From Crambe crambe (lineage: Eukaryota > Porifera > Demospongiae > Poecilosclerida > Crambeidae), in assembly GCA_963924555.1 (NCBI GenBank), contig OZ004592.1, forward strand, positions 5,704,001 to 5,768,000: a DNA stretch of 64,000 bases, given 5' to 3'. Positions 19,168 to 28,599 of this stretch are shown one piece after another. The notes under the pieces were generated by a model. That model did no database searches and was not told the origin of the DNA. It saw nothing but the letters and a program-made list of their open reading frames with translations. Each line of letters begins with the position of its first letter. Within the stretch, counting starts at the first letter, position 1. The translations under genes and the position numbers were made by a program.

Positions 19168-19605
19168 ACTATACATAATTCAGTATTCATTAGAAACTCA
19201 TCAGAAAGAGATTTTTAGTGGAAGTGTAACCCTCAGCGCGCATGCACGAGAGGGTTACTGAGAGGAGGGAATATACGTATGAATATCAATATACTCTATT
19301 TAGTGTGAATCTTCCACCCCTGTTGGGTTCCAATAGGGTTATTCTTAGGTCAATGGAATCCTTCTAAAATTGTCTTCATGTATTTATGGGAGTAGTGCCA
19401 AGTGATTGATAATAATCATTAAGTTTCGAACGTCATTTAAATATTTATAGCAACAATACCAAGGGAAAGGCTGCGTGGATGATTTAACCTGTTGTGATGC
19501 ATTTATAGCAGTGCTGCTGAGTACAATGCAACCTATAAAAGTGGGTGGATCTGCTAGATTAGATTAAATTAATTTAAGGAATTGCCACATCAAGAAAACC
19601 ACGAG
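19168..19605. other. Upstream region of E2b, duplicated before E5
   Basis: From about 19,255 this stretch matches 29,575-29,885, including the TATA box TATAAAAG at 19,534 and TTAAGGAATTGCCACATC. It defines a second exonuclease promoter type, different from that of E1-E3. Confidence 0.6.
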
Positions 19606-19724
19606 ATGGCTTCTGGGAAACGCTACATGTCAGTTGACATTGAGTGTGTTGCATCAGGTGTGTGTCATGATGCTAGAGATGTCTGTTTTGTAGCTGTTAT
19701 CGATGGAAATGAAAGGGTGCTTCG
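19606..19724 (+). pseudogene. 5' fragment of exonuclease (E2b), cut by a mobile element
   Basis: The first 39 codons of the exonuclease are present (MASGKRYMSVDIECVAS to NERVL), with the DxE motif. Homology then stops near 19,724 and an inverted copy of the dispersed element follows. Closest to E5 in sequence and promoter. The longer open frame to 19,791 is part gene, part element. Confidence 0.8.
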
Positions 19725-19739
19725 CTATGCTTTCATCTT

Positions 19740-20510
19740 CAAAGAACTATCATTAATACAAGTGCAGGGAAAAAATATTTCTGTGAAATGAAAAAAAAAT
19801 GTAGGGATGACCATTGCTCAAAAAAGTAAGGAAACAAGGGTAGGGAAGAAGGATGAAAATGGGATCAGTCTTTGTTCTGTATATCCAGCCAACAATCCTA
19901 CATATACGTATACGTTTGTTAGCTTCAGATAATAGTGTGTATATCATGTAGGGATTGTTGGCTGGATATACAGAACAAAGACTGATCCCATTTCCATCCT
20001 TCCATCCTTCTTCTCTACCCTTGTTTCTTTCGTTTCACAGAAATGTTTTTTCCCTTACTTGTTCCTGGTCTTACGATTCTTCTATATGTATGCAGAAAGA
20101 ATGATAGCATATTATTATCAATATCAGCGAGTCAAGGCTTGAAGTGTTGAGCGGTCGAAGATGCAGAAGAGTCTACCGTGACCGGTAGATATGGAGATGT
20201 ATGCTATTACCTAGCACGCACATGATCTTTAGTCTGAGCTGAGTAATTTCTAATAATTTACGCGCATGCGTATTATCGATTTACCTGTTTGCCATATTTC
20301 TGAACCGGTAAGCTCCCCAATCCTGAAACTTGATCTGCACTTTGTAGTAGGCTCTAGTAGGCTGAATAATCATTCACAGTAGCTTTTTGTTGAGTCTAAG
20401 TGGGGGAACTAGAATTCACTTTTTGTGTTAGTCTATATGCAGCACACAGCCATCTGGGTCATCACAAAGAGAGAGCTACCACTCTCTCTGATAATTATAT
20501 ACATGTATGG
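19740..20510. mobile_element. Dispersed non-coding element, copy C, with long inverted arms
   Basis: This copy begins with a reverse-complement piece of the element (about 19,790-19,910), followed by the normal orientation (19,940 onward). Over 100 bases on each side of the central hairpin can pair, sharing GGCTGGATATACAGAACAAA. It ends near the short palindrome AGAGAGCTACCACTCTCTC. The insertion truncates exonuclease fragment E2b. No transposase is seen. Confidence 0.6.
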
Positions 20511-21772
20511 TATACTATAGATTATAAATAATAAACTGCATGCTCCTGCGCACATATTATAAGTTAGTAAAACAAGTCATCCCTGACTAGCCTATAGCTA
20601 ATACGTATAGTTGATCAAGGAGTTGATGAGGTTGTACAAAGGAAATGCAAATCCAACAGAGTGTGTTTGGTGAACAAACTGATACGTCTCTATAGCCTCA
20701 TTCCCGATAATCACCAGCCCTGGAGAGCTTGGCTTCCATGCAATGTATATTCCCAGTGAGCTTAGTGTGTCAACCGTTTTGCAATTTTTGACTAATGATG
20801 ATATTTTTTTCTTGCAGAGGGGGAACTATGGATTACATGCAGTTGATATTTTGTATGCATGTTTATCCATCATTCTTGAGTAGCTATATGTGTCAATTTT
20901 TATATGTAATCATCACCCGTCCACGGAATTATCTGCAGTCAAAATTAATGGAGGCTATTCATGTCTAACCTGAAGTTCAAAAAGTGTTAGGGCTGGTAGT
21001 TGAGATGGGATATTAGTTAAGAGCTCAGACTTCATATGCAGGTAGTAGATAGACTTTCAGTGCTCCAAGTTTGGGACCTTAACTATCTTGTATGCTTGAA
21101 AACCAGCTGCAAATACGGGCCAAAAAGTGTTAGGGCCGACAGATCTTCATTTTGGTGAGTTAAGAAAAGATACTTTGGGACAATGTAGTCCGATTTTTTT
21201 AGCTGCAAAAGCGGCGCTGTTACCTTCAAGACGAACTAAATTCTTTCCCCGTTTCTGCCGTCTATGCCTTTGCGGTGACGAAGTATGACGCTTGCTTTAT
21301 TATGCGCATGTTCTGTTTTTTTTTAACCGCGATTTCACCGCGAGAGCAGTGCTTCTTCTGTTGGTTCTGTGCTTCTTAAAAGCCAGTGAATCGAGTTTTA
21401 TGATGCTCCCAGGCCCGCGCCCACTAGCTGGACGTCCCGGACCGCGTACCGAGATGCATGCTCAAAGGGGATTCCCCTCGCGCGGTAGATCGATGACATA
21501 ATAATGACGCATTAACGTTACATCATGAACAAAATGGCGCTTTTATATTTGCCAGCTTCTAAAGTATAGAGAAGTGTGTTTTTTTATATCAACAATACTT
21601 GTTATCAATAATACTATCTTAATCTTTATCACAAGAAAATGTTATTTAGCTAGTGTTCTGTATACCAGTTTAGCTATACAAACCCTATACTTTCATTTAT
21701 AAAATACTTTCAGTTTATTTAGCTAAGTCCATGCATGCATGGCTTTATACCTGGTGAATTCATAACTCAACC
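20510..21772. other. Intergenic region before transporter copy 6
   Basis: It is made of repeat segments shared with 12,110-12,290 and 13,305-14,088. An extra GC-richer insert lies at about 21,255-21,450 (CCCGCGCCCACTAGCTGGAC). No coding region is convincing. The 69-codon open frame at 21,292 lies in this insert and has no recognisable features. Confidence 0.5.
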
Positions 21773-23350
21773 ATGGCTACTAGAGGAACTTTGAGTCTAC
21801 AAAATGTTTCCCGCTCTGCTCAGTCTCCTGAAACAGCTGTGCCAAGACCAAAAATCTCTGTTACTAGGAAATCCTTCCACCCTCGTTACCAGTTCAAGAT
21901 TTTCAAGAGTAAAGGGGCCATTATTGTGCTGTTCTGGTGTTTCTGCATCGTGTTTGTCTTCAATTTTCTGTCACAGGACCATCCCAAGTTACTTTTTCGC
22001 TACACAAAAGTGACTGGCAGTATTGTAGTCAACATGGGTGTTTTTTTGTATCCAATATTCGGTTGGCTGGCTGATGTTCACTTTGGTAGGTACAAGACTA
22101 TCAAATGGAGTCTGAGACTAATGTGGCTTATTTCAATTCTCTTCTGCCTCGCCTCTATCGTTGAATCGTCCATTACAATACAATTACAACACAGTATGAA
22201 GAAAACGTTCTATACTGCCATGAGATGGGTTTTGCATATATCCAGTGCTCTGTGCCTTGGTGGAGTGTTTACTAATATACCTCAATTTGGTATCGATCAG
22301 CTTATCGATGCATCATCAAATGAGATCACTTCATTCATACGATGGTTCTGTTGGGTGTGGTTCCTGGCTGAGTTATTGGTCGGCTTATCTCAAACTTGCA
22401 TCTGTCACCAGTATGAGTTGGTGGCTCTCTTATTACTCCCAGCCTGCCTCAGTTTTGCACTGTGCATTGATGTTTTCAATGGATTACTTGTCAAACTGCC
22501 TACATCTAAAAATCCACTTATGCTAATCTTCCGAGTGCTGAAATACGCCATAAAGAACAAGTACCCTCGTCTAAGGAGTGCCTTTGCCTACTGGGACAGT
22601 CAGCATTGTTCTAGAATTGATCTTGGCAAGAGTAAATATGGAGGACCATTCTCTACAGAAGAAGTGGAAAATGTGAAGACGTTTTGGCGTATCTTTGGTG
22701 TAATTATCATTGCTACATTCTCAGTCGGATTGTATATTAACAGTTCTTCTATTCGCTCTAAAATGATATTTCATTTCCGAAGTGAGAATTTCGTGCCTGA
22801 AGATAAAAGTAAGGATTGTGACCACGTCTTTATGAGAAGCTGCTTCCAAAGGTTAGCTGTGGATGCATCTGGAGCTGGCTTTTTGGTGGTTTTTTTCCCG
22901 CTCTACGAGTTCGTCCTCCATCCTATCTTTAAGAGGTACGTCACCATATCTATATTGAAAAAGTTTTTCATTGGCATTGTCTTCATTCTGTGTGGTCTCT
23001 TGGGATACATGACCTTAGAGTTCATAGGTCATCACCAAATAGGTCACAATAACACCATTGACTGTTTACTATCAGTGAAGCATTACTACGATGACAATGT
23101 GCTCCCACTGAGGTACGAATGGACAGCGATTCCCAATGTACTCACTTATATCGGCGATTTCATTCTTTTAGCATCAGGTGGAGAGTTCCTTTGTGCTCAC
23201 TCACCTTACTCCATGAAGGGGCTTTTATTTGGTATCATGTTTGGAGCAATCGGGTTCTTCACCATACTTTTGTATGGTCTATTGAGCCTTGTTTATTTGC
23301 TTATCAAGCGGTTTCCACCCAGGAGTGAAGTAGGAATAGTTACCTCGTAG
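21773..23350 (+). CDS. POT/SLC15-like transporter (copy 6), C-terminus lost
   Basis: Single-exon open frame of 525 residues starting at the ATG at 21,773. It is nearly identical to copies 2 and 5 up to KRFPP near residue 515. There homology stops at 23,321 and ten unrelated residues (RSEVGIVTS region) lead to a stop. The last membrane segment (YGCGIWYMLSILVLYLLSL in sisters) and the basic tail are missing, so it has one fewer membrane helix. No other lesion is visible. It may be a recent pseudogene or a variant with altered topology. Confidence 0.65.
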   Translation: MATRGTLSLQNVSRSAQSPETAVPRPKISVTRKSFHPRYQFKIFKSKGAIIVLFWCFCIVFVFNFLSQDHPKLLFRYTKVTGSIVVNMGVFLYPIFGWLADVHFGRYKTIKWSLRLMWLISILFCLASIVESSITIQLQHSMKKTFYTAMRWVLHISSALCLGGVFTNIPQFGIDQLIDASSNEITSFIRWFCWVWFLAELLVGLSQTCICHQYELVALLLLPACLSFALCIDVFNGLLVKLPTSKNPLMLIFRVLKYAIKNKYPRLRSAFAYWDSQHCSRIDLGKSKYGGPFSTEEVENVKTFWRIFGVIIIATFSVGLYINSSSIRSKMIFHFRSENFVPEDKSKDCDHVFMRSCFQRLAVDASGAGFLVVFFPLYEFVLHPIFKRYVTISILKKFFIGIVFILCGLLGYMTLEFIGHHQIGHNNTIDCLLSVKHYYDDNVLPLRYEWTAIPNVLTYIGDFILLASGGEFLCAHSPYSMKGLLFGIMFGAIGFFTILLYGLLSLVYLLIKRFPPRSEVGIVTS

Positions 23351-24285
23351 TTGGTGATGGGTAAGGGGTTACTTGACTGAAGTTCACTCTCTTGTTGCTG
23401 AACTTTTTTGAACTGCACACAGCCATCCCTACTTCTCTTTTTTATTTAGAATAAATAATTTTTCCTTTACTTGTTCATCATCTTTTTTGATGTAATGCTC
23501 TATTATTTTATTACAGGCAACTGGATGCTATCAAAAGTTAAAGTTCACGTATTGTAGCTATGTAGTTCATTGGAGATTTCATCATAATATTGTATGAGCC
23601 AAAAAGAATCTGATCTGGAAGATCTATACATACAGTTTATAATAAGATTGCCATTGACCTAATTTTGTATATAATTTTTAAGGCCTTTACTGATATGTAC
23701 CTGATATACTGTTGCACCAAGGATTGATTCATAACCAGACTAGTGCCTAGGGTTTACGCTCTGAGCATCGAGAGACCGAGAAAGCTAATGACAGATTCAC
23801 TAGTCAGTTGTAAGGTCAAGGTCCAAGAATCACGTGTACGGGGCGGGGCATAAAAATGTCTGCCTTGTTGTAGGTTGAAAGCTAACAAGTTGGAAAATGA
23901 CGTGCTATTTTTAAACATGTCGATTTAAAGGTAAAGGATTATAGCGCAGTCATTTCTGAGTAGATTGGTATAAGAATTATAGCATTTGAATGAACCATTT
24001 CTGAAATAAGTTGTTTGATGATGATGATGATGATGATGAACGACCAGATGAAAACGGCGATTTTTGAAGTCGCTGTAAAATGATACTGCTTTGTTCTCTG
24101 CTCTTCATATTTGAGTCCTAGCACATTGAAGGTGTTCTGTCTTCAAGTTAGGAGTTGCTGACTGCAGGAGGTAAGTATTCTGGAGTTATGAAAGAAAATA
24201 TTAAGTACTACTCCAATGGAGCATCCGTGCCATCCCTACTTAGAGAGTACTATCGTACTCTCTGATAATGACACTTTTCTGTGTT
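23322..24285. mobile_element. Insertion replacing the end of transporter copy 6
   Basis: The sequence between two clear homology breaks carries CCATCCCTACTT motifs near 23,420 and 24,230. Its right end is the palindrome AGAGAGTACTATCGTACTCT followed by GATAA, as in elements A and C. A (GAT)n tract lies at about 24,008-24,040. It has no convincing open frame and probably belongs to the same non-autonomous element family. Confidence 0.5.
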
Positions 24286-25046
24286 CCCCATATCTCTCCA
24301 ATTACCAATGAGCTACTTTAACCGTTAGCATGAATAATTTCATGGGTACTACACCTTTTCTGGTCCCTAATGAGGGGTCCCTTAAAGTGTCCACAATGAG
24401 GGGTCCCTTTAAAAGTGTCCACATTGAGGGGGGTGGAGGGTACCAAAAGTCTCCACATGTACATTGAGGGGTTCCACTGTAATACTGTGTTGGTTACTTT
24501 TCTGTAAACTAGTCACTTATCACACCGCTCAAAAGAGTGATCAGTGAGTAGTTTACTACTCTCACTGAGATGTCATGTGATCAGTGAGTAGTTTACATAA
24601 TTCACTATTCTCACTGAGATGTGGCGATGATAAAGATGTAGAGAATGTCATGATGTGTCTTACAACCTCTTCTAGTGGTATTTTGAGGAATCGCATCACT
24701 TCTCTTAATGGATATCTTTACGGTGAATTTACATCTTCCCCATATTAAAGCATGACTCATCCATTTGGTACCAATAATAGTGTTTGGATTTCTATTAAGG
24801 AGTGGAAAATAACATTTGAAGGGTAATCCATTTGGTTCTAATAATAGAACTGGGACTTTTGTGGAACTATGAGTATGAGGATAAATGACGTCATCATGTT
24901 ATTGCTGAGTACTAATGACATGGATGATGTAAACCTTTAATCATTTATGGTAATGGACTAATAGTTGTCACTACTACCAAGTATAGTGCAAGTTGGACCT
25001 ATAAAAGTGTTAGATGATTAGCTGATCACTTTGAGAAAACCACGAG
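24285..25046. repeat. Minisatellite block and exonuclease upstream region (unit 3)
   Basis: The GGGTCCC block (24,285-24,500) and the conserved upstream region of the exonuclease follow in the same order as in units 1 and 2. A small tandem duplication (GATCAGTGAGTAGTTTAC, twice, near 24,540-24,595) is specific to this unit. The TATA box is at 25,000-25,007. Confidence 0.6.
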
Positions 25047-25792
25047 ATGGCTTCTGGGAAACGCTACATGTCGGTTGATGTTGAGTGTGTTGCAACAGGC
25101 GTGCGCCACGATGCCAGAGATGTTTGTTTTGTGGCCGTCGTTGATGGAAATGAAAGGGTGCTTCTCTCAAAAAAAGTCAAACCAGAAAAACCAGTTGTGA
25201 GCTACCTCACCCCAATAACTGGCGTCCAAAGGGGAGATTTGGACCATGCAGAGAAGCTATCGGATGTGATAGCAGAAGTGAAGGCCCTTCTTGGACGTGA
25301 CGTGGTGTTAGTGGGTCAGGGGATCCAGTCCGATATCGACTGGCTGCACCTTTGCCAGGGAGTGGATTATGCAGAGAAAGTGGATCTGGGTGAAATGTTT
25401 AAGACCTACAACAGTCGCTATAGCAACTACAGCTATTTTAGTTTGAGTCATGAAGCCAACACACTGATCCGTTCCGGTAAGTTGATACTAGGGATTCTAC
25501 CACTAATTATACCAATCAAGCACTACATACAGTTTTCTCACAAATTTGGAAAATACTATTTGTAGGTTTTATCTCTGAGCCTCATGACCCTGAGATTGAT
25601 GCCATTGCTTCCATCCGTCTCTTCAACACTTACAATGGCAAGCCAAGCAAGCTGGAGCAAGCCAAGCAGCAGTTACTGAGGGTACGTCCTGCACCGTCCT
25701 TTGCAAAGAGGCAAAATTATCGCTATGAAGGGATCTGCATGGCTGCTTACTATCCAGCAAAGTGTTTCTGTGGTGCTCCTACAAAGAAATGA
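25047..25792 (+). CDS. REXO4/ISG20-like DEDDh exonuclease (E3)
   Basis: Exon 1 is 25,047-25,476 and exon 2 25,566-25,792; the donor is CCG|gtaagt and the acceptor TTTGTAG. The product is 218 residues. The DEDDh fold residues are present: Asp11 and Glu13 in SVDVECV, Asp96 in VGQGIQSDIDWL, and His150 and Asp155 in EPHDPEIDAIASI. The stretch KPEKPVVSYLTPITGV matches the family's conserved segment after motif I. Motif II has Gln where ISG20/REXO4 usually has His (VGQ rather than VGH). The C-terminal tail has a short Cys cluster (GICMAAYYPAKCFCGAP) not typical of the family. It probably acts as a 3'-5' exonuclease on RNA or DNA. A TATA box lies 47 bases upstream. Confidence 0.85.
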
Positions 25793-26133
25793 TCAGATAA
25801 CATGCCGTGAACTATAGATTTTTAGTGGAAGTGAATTTTATTGTTTAGTGTTTATTCATAACTATTAGGAAGCTGTAGCAGTGAATGCTCTTGTATTCCT
25901 CTCCATAGAGGTTGATTGAGGTTCGACATAAACTTTTGAGTTTGCAAGCGGCTGCAAAGAAAAAGCACACTGCAATATAACAGGCACAGGCAGCTATTAC
26001 ATGTCAGCTTAAATCACAATTCTTTACCAGCAGGTTGACATCTGCAGGTACATACAGGTTAAAGGTTGCTTGCTGACAGCTGCTGCCAATACTTACATGA
26101 AAGTGATCAGGTGCTGCACTTTGACACAATACC
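25793..26133. other. Intergenic, no gene seen
   Basis: This is 3' flank of E3, with no repeat or gene recognised. It ends at the TTAA that begins the fold-back element. Confidence 0.5.
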
Positions 26134-26363
26134 TTAAAGGGTAGGTTGAATGAAAAAAAAATTTTTTTTTAAATATCACCAAAACCCTTTCAAGGTAGTC
26201 TATAAACTAAATATATTACAATTTTAATTCACACTACAGCATAACACCCACAAAAAATCATTCTTTTCAGCTAGAAATCGACATTAGATATTTACTTCCT
26301 GTTGTGGGCGGGGCTTAACGATGACGCAGACGTAGGGATTCATTTGGCCACATGCTATGAATT

Positions 26364-26900
26364 ATGGCAACAGATGGTAGTCTAGGTGACCATAGTTCTG
26401 GAGAAAGCACTTTAGACTCAAGCTCTTCACTAGGAAGTAGTTCAGGTGACAGCTCTCTAGCACTTTCATATGCATCTTCTGAGTTTGAAGGTGCTGATGA
26501 GCCAGAAGGAATGCATCCATTTCTCTATGAGCCTGTTACCAGTAGTGATGATGATGAAGGGAGTGATTCAAGTGATGGTGACTCACCTAGACTTCTCAAT
26601 ACAGATTGGTAAGTAAACAACAGTTCAAGTGTATTGATTTTTTTTTCGTTTCTCAATGTTGAAGGTGCACTTGATAATACCTACAGCTATAGAATGTCTC
26701 TGCTGTAGTGAAATTACAGAAATGATGAATAAAAGATCAACAGAAGAAGTAGGGTGTATTACTAAGTAGGGTGTATTACTCTTCACCCGGGGTTTCAAAG
26801 TGTTTGCTTGAATACATGGGTTCTCCAAACCGCATATAGCTATAGACAGCAGTATGGTGAAAATGCTATTGAAGGAGCTATTCAAGCAAACACTTTGAAA
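26364..26900 (+). pseudogene. P2X7-type ballast (C-terminal cysteine) domain gene, left-arm copy
   Basis: Exon 1 is 26,364-26,608: an acidic, Ser-rich head (MATDGSLGDHSSGES), then HPFLYEPVTSS, ending LLNTDW across the donor. Exon 2 begins near 26,665. A 14-base deletion removes the CGHC part, then PTAIECLCCSEITEM follows, and a 17-base duplication puts a stop after GCIT. Resuming the frame gives LHPGFQSVCLN, and across the centre TWVLQTAYSYRQQYG. The order NTDWC-x-C...PTA-x-EC-x-CC...CLN-x-W-VL matches the zinc-binding cytoplasmic 'ballast' domain of vertebrate P2X7 receptors, which occurs as stand-alone proteins in invertebrates. No ion-channel part is present. Broken as it stands. Confidence 0.75.
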
Positions 26901-27325
26901 CCCCGGGTGAAGAGTAATACACCCTACTTCTTCTGTTGATCTTTTATTCATCATTTCTGTAATTTCACTACAGCAGAGACATTCTATAGCTGTAGGTATT
27001 ATCATACAGTGACCACAAGTGCACCTTCAACATTGAGAAACAAAAAAAAAATCTAACTATTCAATACACTTGAACTGTTGTTTACTTACCAATCTGTATT
27101 GAGAAGTCTAGGTGAGTCATCATCACTTGAATCACTCCTATCACTACTGGTAACAGGCTCATAGAGAAATGGATGCACTCCTTCTGGCTCATCAGCACCT
27201 TCAAACTCAGAAGATTCATATGAAAGTGCTAGGGAGCTGTCACCTGAACTACTTCCTAGTGAAGAGCTTGAGTCTAAATTGCTTTCTCCAGAACTATGGT
27301 CACCTAGACTACCATCTGTTGCCAT
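26880..27325 (-). pseudogene. P2X7-type ballast domain gene, right-arm partial copy
   Basis: Minus strand. Exon 1 is 27,325-27,090 and exon 2 starts at 27,024. The junction reads NTDWCTCGHCMIIPTAIEC through CLCCSEITEMMNKRSTEEV to FQSVCLN with no break, so all early cysteines of the domain are kept here, unlike the left arm. Just after CLN the arm ends and the reading enters the centre in antisense, so the rest of the domain is missing. The first exon lacks three residues found in the left arm. It could be transcribed as a truncated protein or as an RNA that pairs with the other arm. Confidence 0.7.
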
Positions 27326-27554
27326 AATTTATAGCATATGGCCAAACGAATCCCTACATCTGCGTCATCGTTAAGCCCCGCCCACAACAGGAAGTAAATG
27401 TCAATGTCGATTTCTAGCTGAAAAGAATGATTTTTTGTGGGTGTTATGCTATAGTGTGAATTAAAATTATAATATATTTAGTTTATAGACTACCTTGAAA
27501 GGGTTTTGGTGATATTTAAAAAAAAAATTTTTTTTCATTCAACCTACCCTTTAA

Positions 27555-27855
27555 TAAGCTGGAATGTGCTACGCCTGGTAGTTACTCACTACTAATTATA
27601 GTTTTACTATCTGAGTCTTCCTATTTCTGTGTATTAGCTATAGAATGGCTATAAAGCATACATGGTCCAGTGTGTGTATCTTTTCTCAGTATTCCTTTCA
27701 CATGGACATGAATAGTGATGTTCCTGGTTAATGATGGCCTGGGTTATAGGAATGCTTAAGGTAGAATTACAGTTTCCTTCCAAGTAGGAGGCGGATGACA
27801 TACTCTTTGCTTCTTATATAAATTATTATGAATTTTAAGAATTATCATAACAATC
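27555..27855. other. Upstream region of E4
   Basis: The sequence before E4 differs from that of the other exonuclease copies. No TATAAAAG box is present; TTATATAAATT lies near 27,815, about 40 bases before the start. Confidence 0.4.
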
Positions 27856-28598
27856 ATGGCTTCTTGGAAACGCTACATGTCGGTTGATGTTGAGTGTGTT
27901 GCAACAGGCGTGCGCCACGATGCCAGAGATGTCTGTCTTGTGGCTGTTGTCAATGGAAATGAAAGGGTGCTTCTCTCAAAGAAAGTCAAACCAGATAAAC
28001 CGATTGTGAGCCACCTCACCCCAATAACTGGTGTCCGAAGAGGAGATTTGGACGATGGGGAGAAGCTATCGGATGTGATAGCAGAAGTGAAGGCTCTTCT
28101 TGGATACAACGTGGTGTTAGTGGGCCAAGGGATCCAGTCCGATATTGAGTGGCTGAATCTTCACCAGGGAGTGGATTATGCAGAGGCAGTGAACGTGGCT
28201 GATATGTTTAAGACCTACAACATTCACTATGGCAACTACTACTACTACAGTTTAAGCCACGAGGCCAATATATTGATCCAATCGGGTAAGTCAATTGTTT
28301 AGAGTTACAACTGCTATATCCCAGACAATCCATTCTTTCTGGATAACTCTCTTATAACTCTTTGTAGGTTTTATCTCTGAGCCTCACAACCCTGAGATCG
28401 ATGCCATTGCCTCCATCCAGCCTCTTCAACACTTACAATGGCAAGCCAAGCATGATAGAGCAGGCTAAATCGAAGCTAAAAGATGTAAGGTGTGCGCCAT
28501 CTTTTTCAAAGAGGCACAGTTACTGCTATGAAGGAGTCTGCTTGGCTGCTTATTCCCCAGGTAACTGTTTCTGTGGTGCTCCCACCAAGCACTATTAA
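27856..28598 (+). pseudogene. Exonuclease copy E4 with one frameshift in exon 2
   Basis: Exon 1 (27,856-28,285) is open, with both DxE residues and the motif II Asp. Exon 2 starts at about 28,369 with the conserved FISEPHNPEIDAIASI, which still carries the motif III His and Asp. One extra base at about 28,420 (ATCCAGCCTC against ATCCGTCTC in sisters) then shifts the frame to a stop. Beyond it the sequence remains fully alignable to the end (NCFCGAPTKHY). The second residue change S-to-W (MASWKRY) and other substitutions make it one of the more divergent copies. A sequencing error at one base would restore it, so this should be confirmed. Confidence 0.7.
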
Positions 28599-28599
28599 T

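Larger units (their letters stand above)
21050..25792. repeat. Segmental duplication unit 3 (middle replaced)
   Basis: Transporter copy 6 and exonuclease E3 occupy the same relative places as in units 1 and 2. The end of the transporter and the whole gene X tail are missing; about 960 bases of foreign sequence (23,322-24,285) stand in their place. Confidence 0.75.
26134..27554. mobile_element. 1.4-kb fold-back element with TTAA ends carrying P2X7-type ballast domain exons
   Basis: The left arm is about 26,134-26,814 and the right arm about 26,880-27,554, in inverted orientation with a 65-base centre. Ends read TTAAAGGGTAGGTTGAATG and its complement, both with TTAA, the target preferred by piggyBac-type elements. 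The arms are about 95 percent identical, with several indels: a 9-base difference in the coding part, a 14-base deletion and a 17-base duplication in the left arm. Each arm contains a promoter-like flank, a first exon and part of a second exon of the same gene, pointing inward. No transposase is present. The arms differ enough that a simple assembly artefact is unlikely, though it cannot be excluded. Confidence 0.8.

Noticed and set aside
26625-27005. 126-codon minus-strand frame across the centre of the palindrome as a separate gene
   Set aside because: Its first third is real exon 2 of the right-arm ballast-domain copy. The remainder reads the centre and left arm in antisense.
26134-27554. 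Palindrome as a pure assembly artefact
   Set aside because: The arms differ by several substitutions and at least three indels, and the ends are bounded by TTAA. I kept the artefact as a possibility but not as the main reading.
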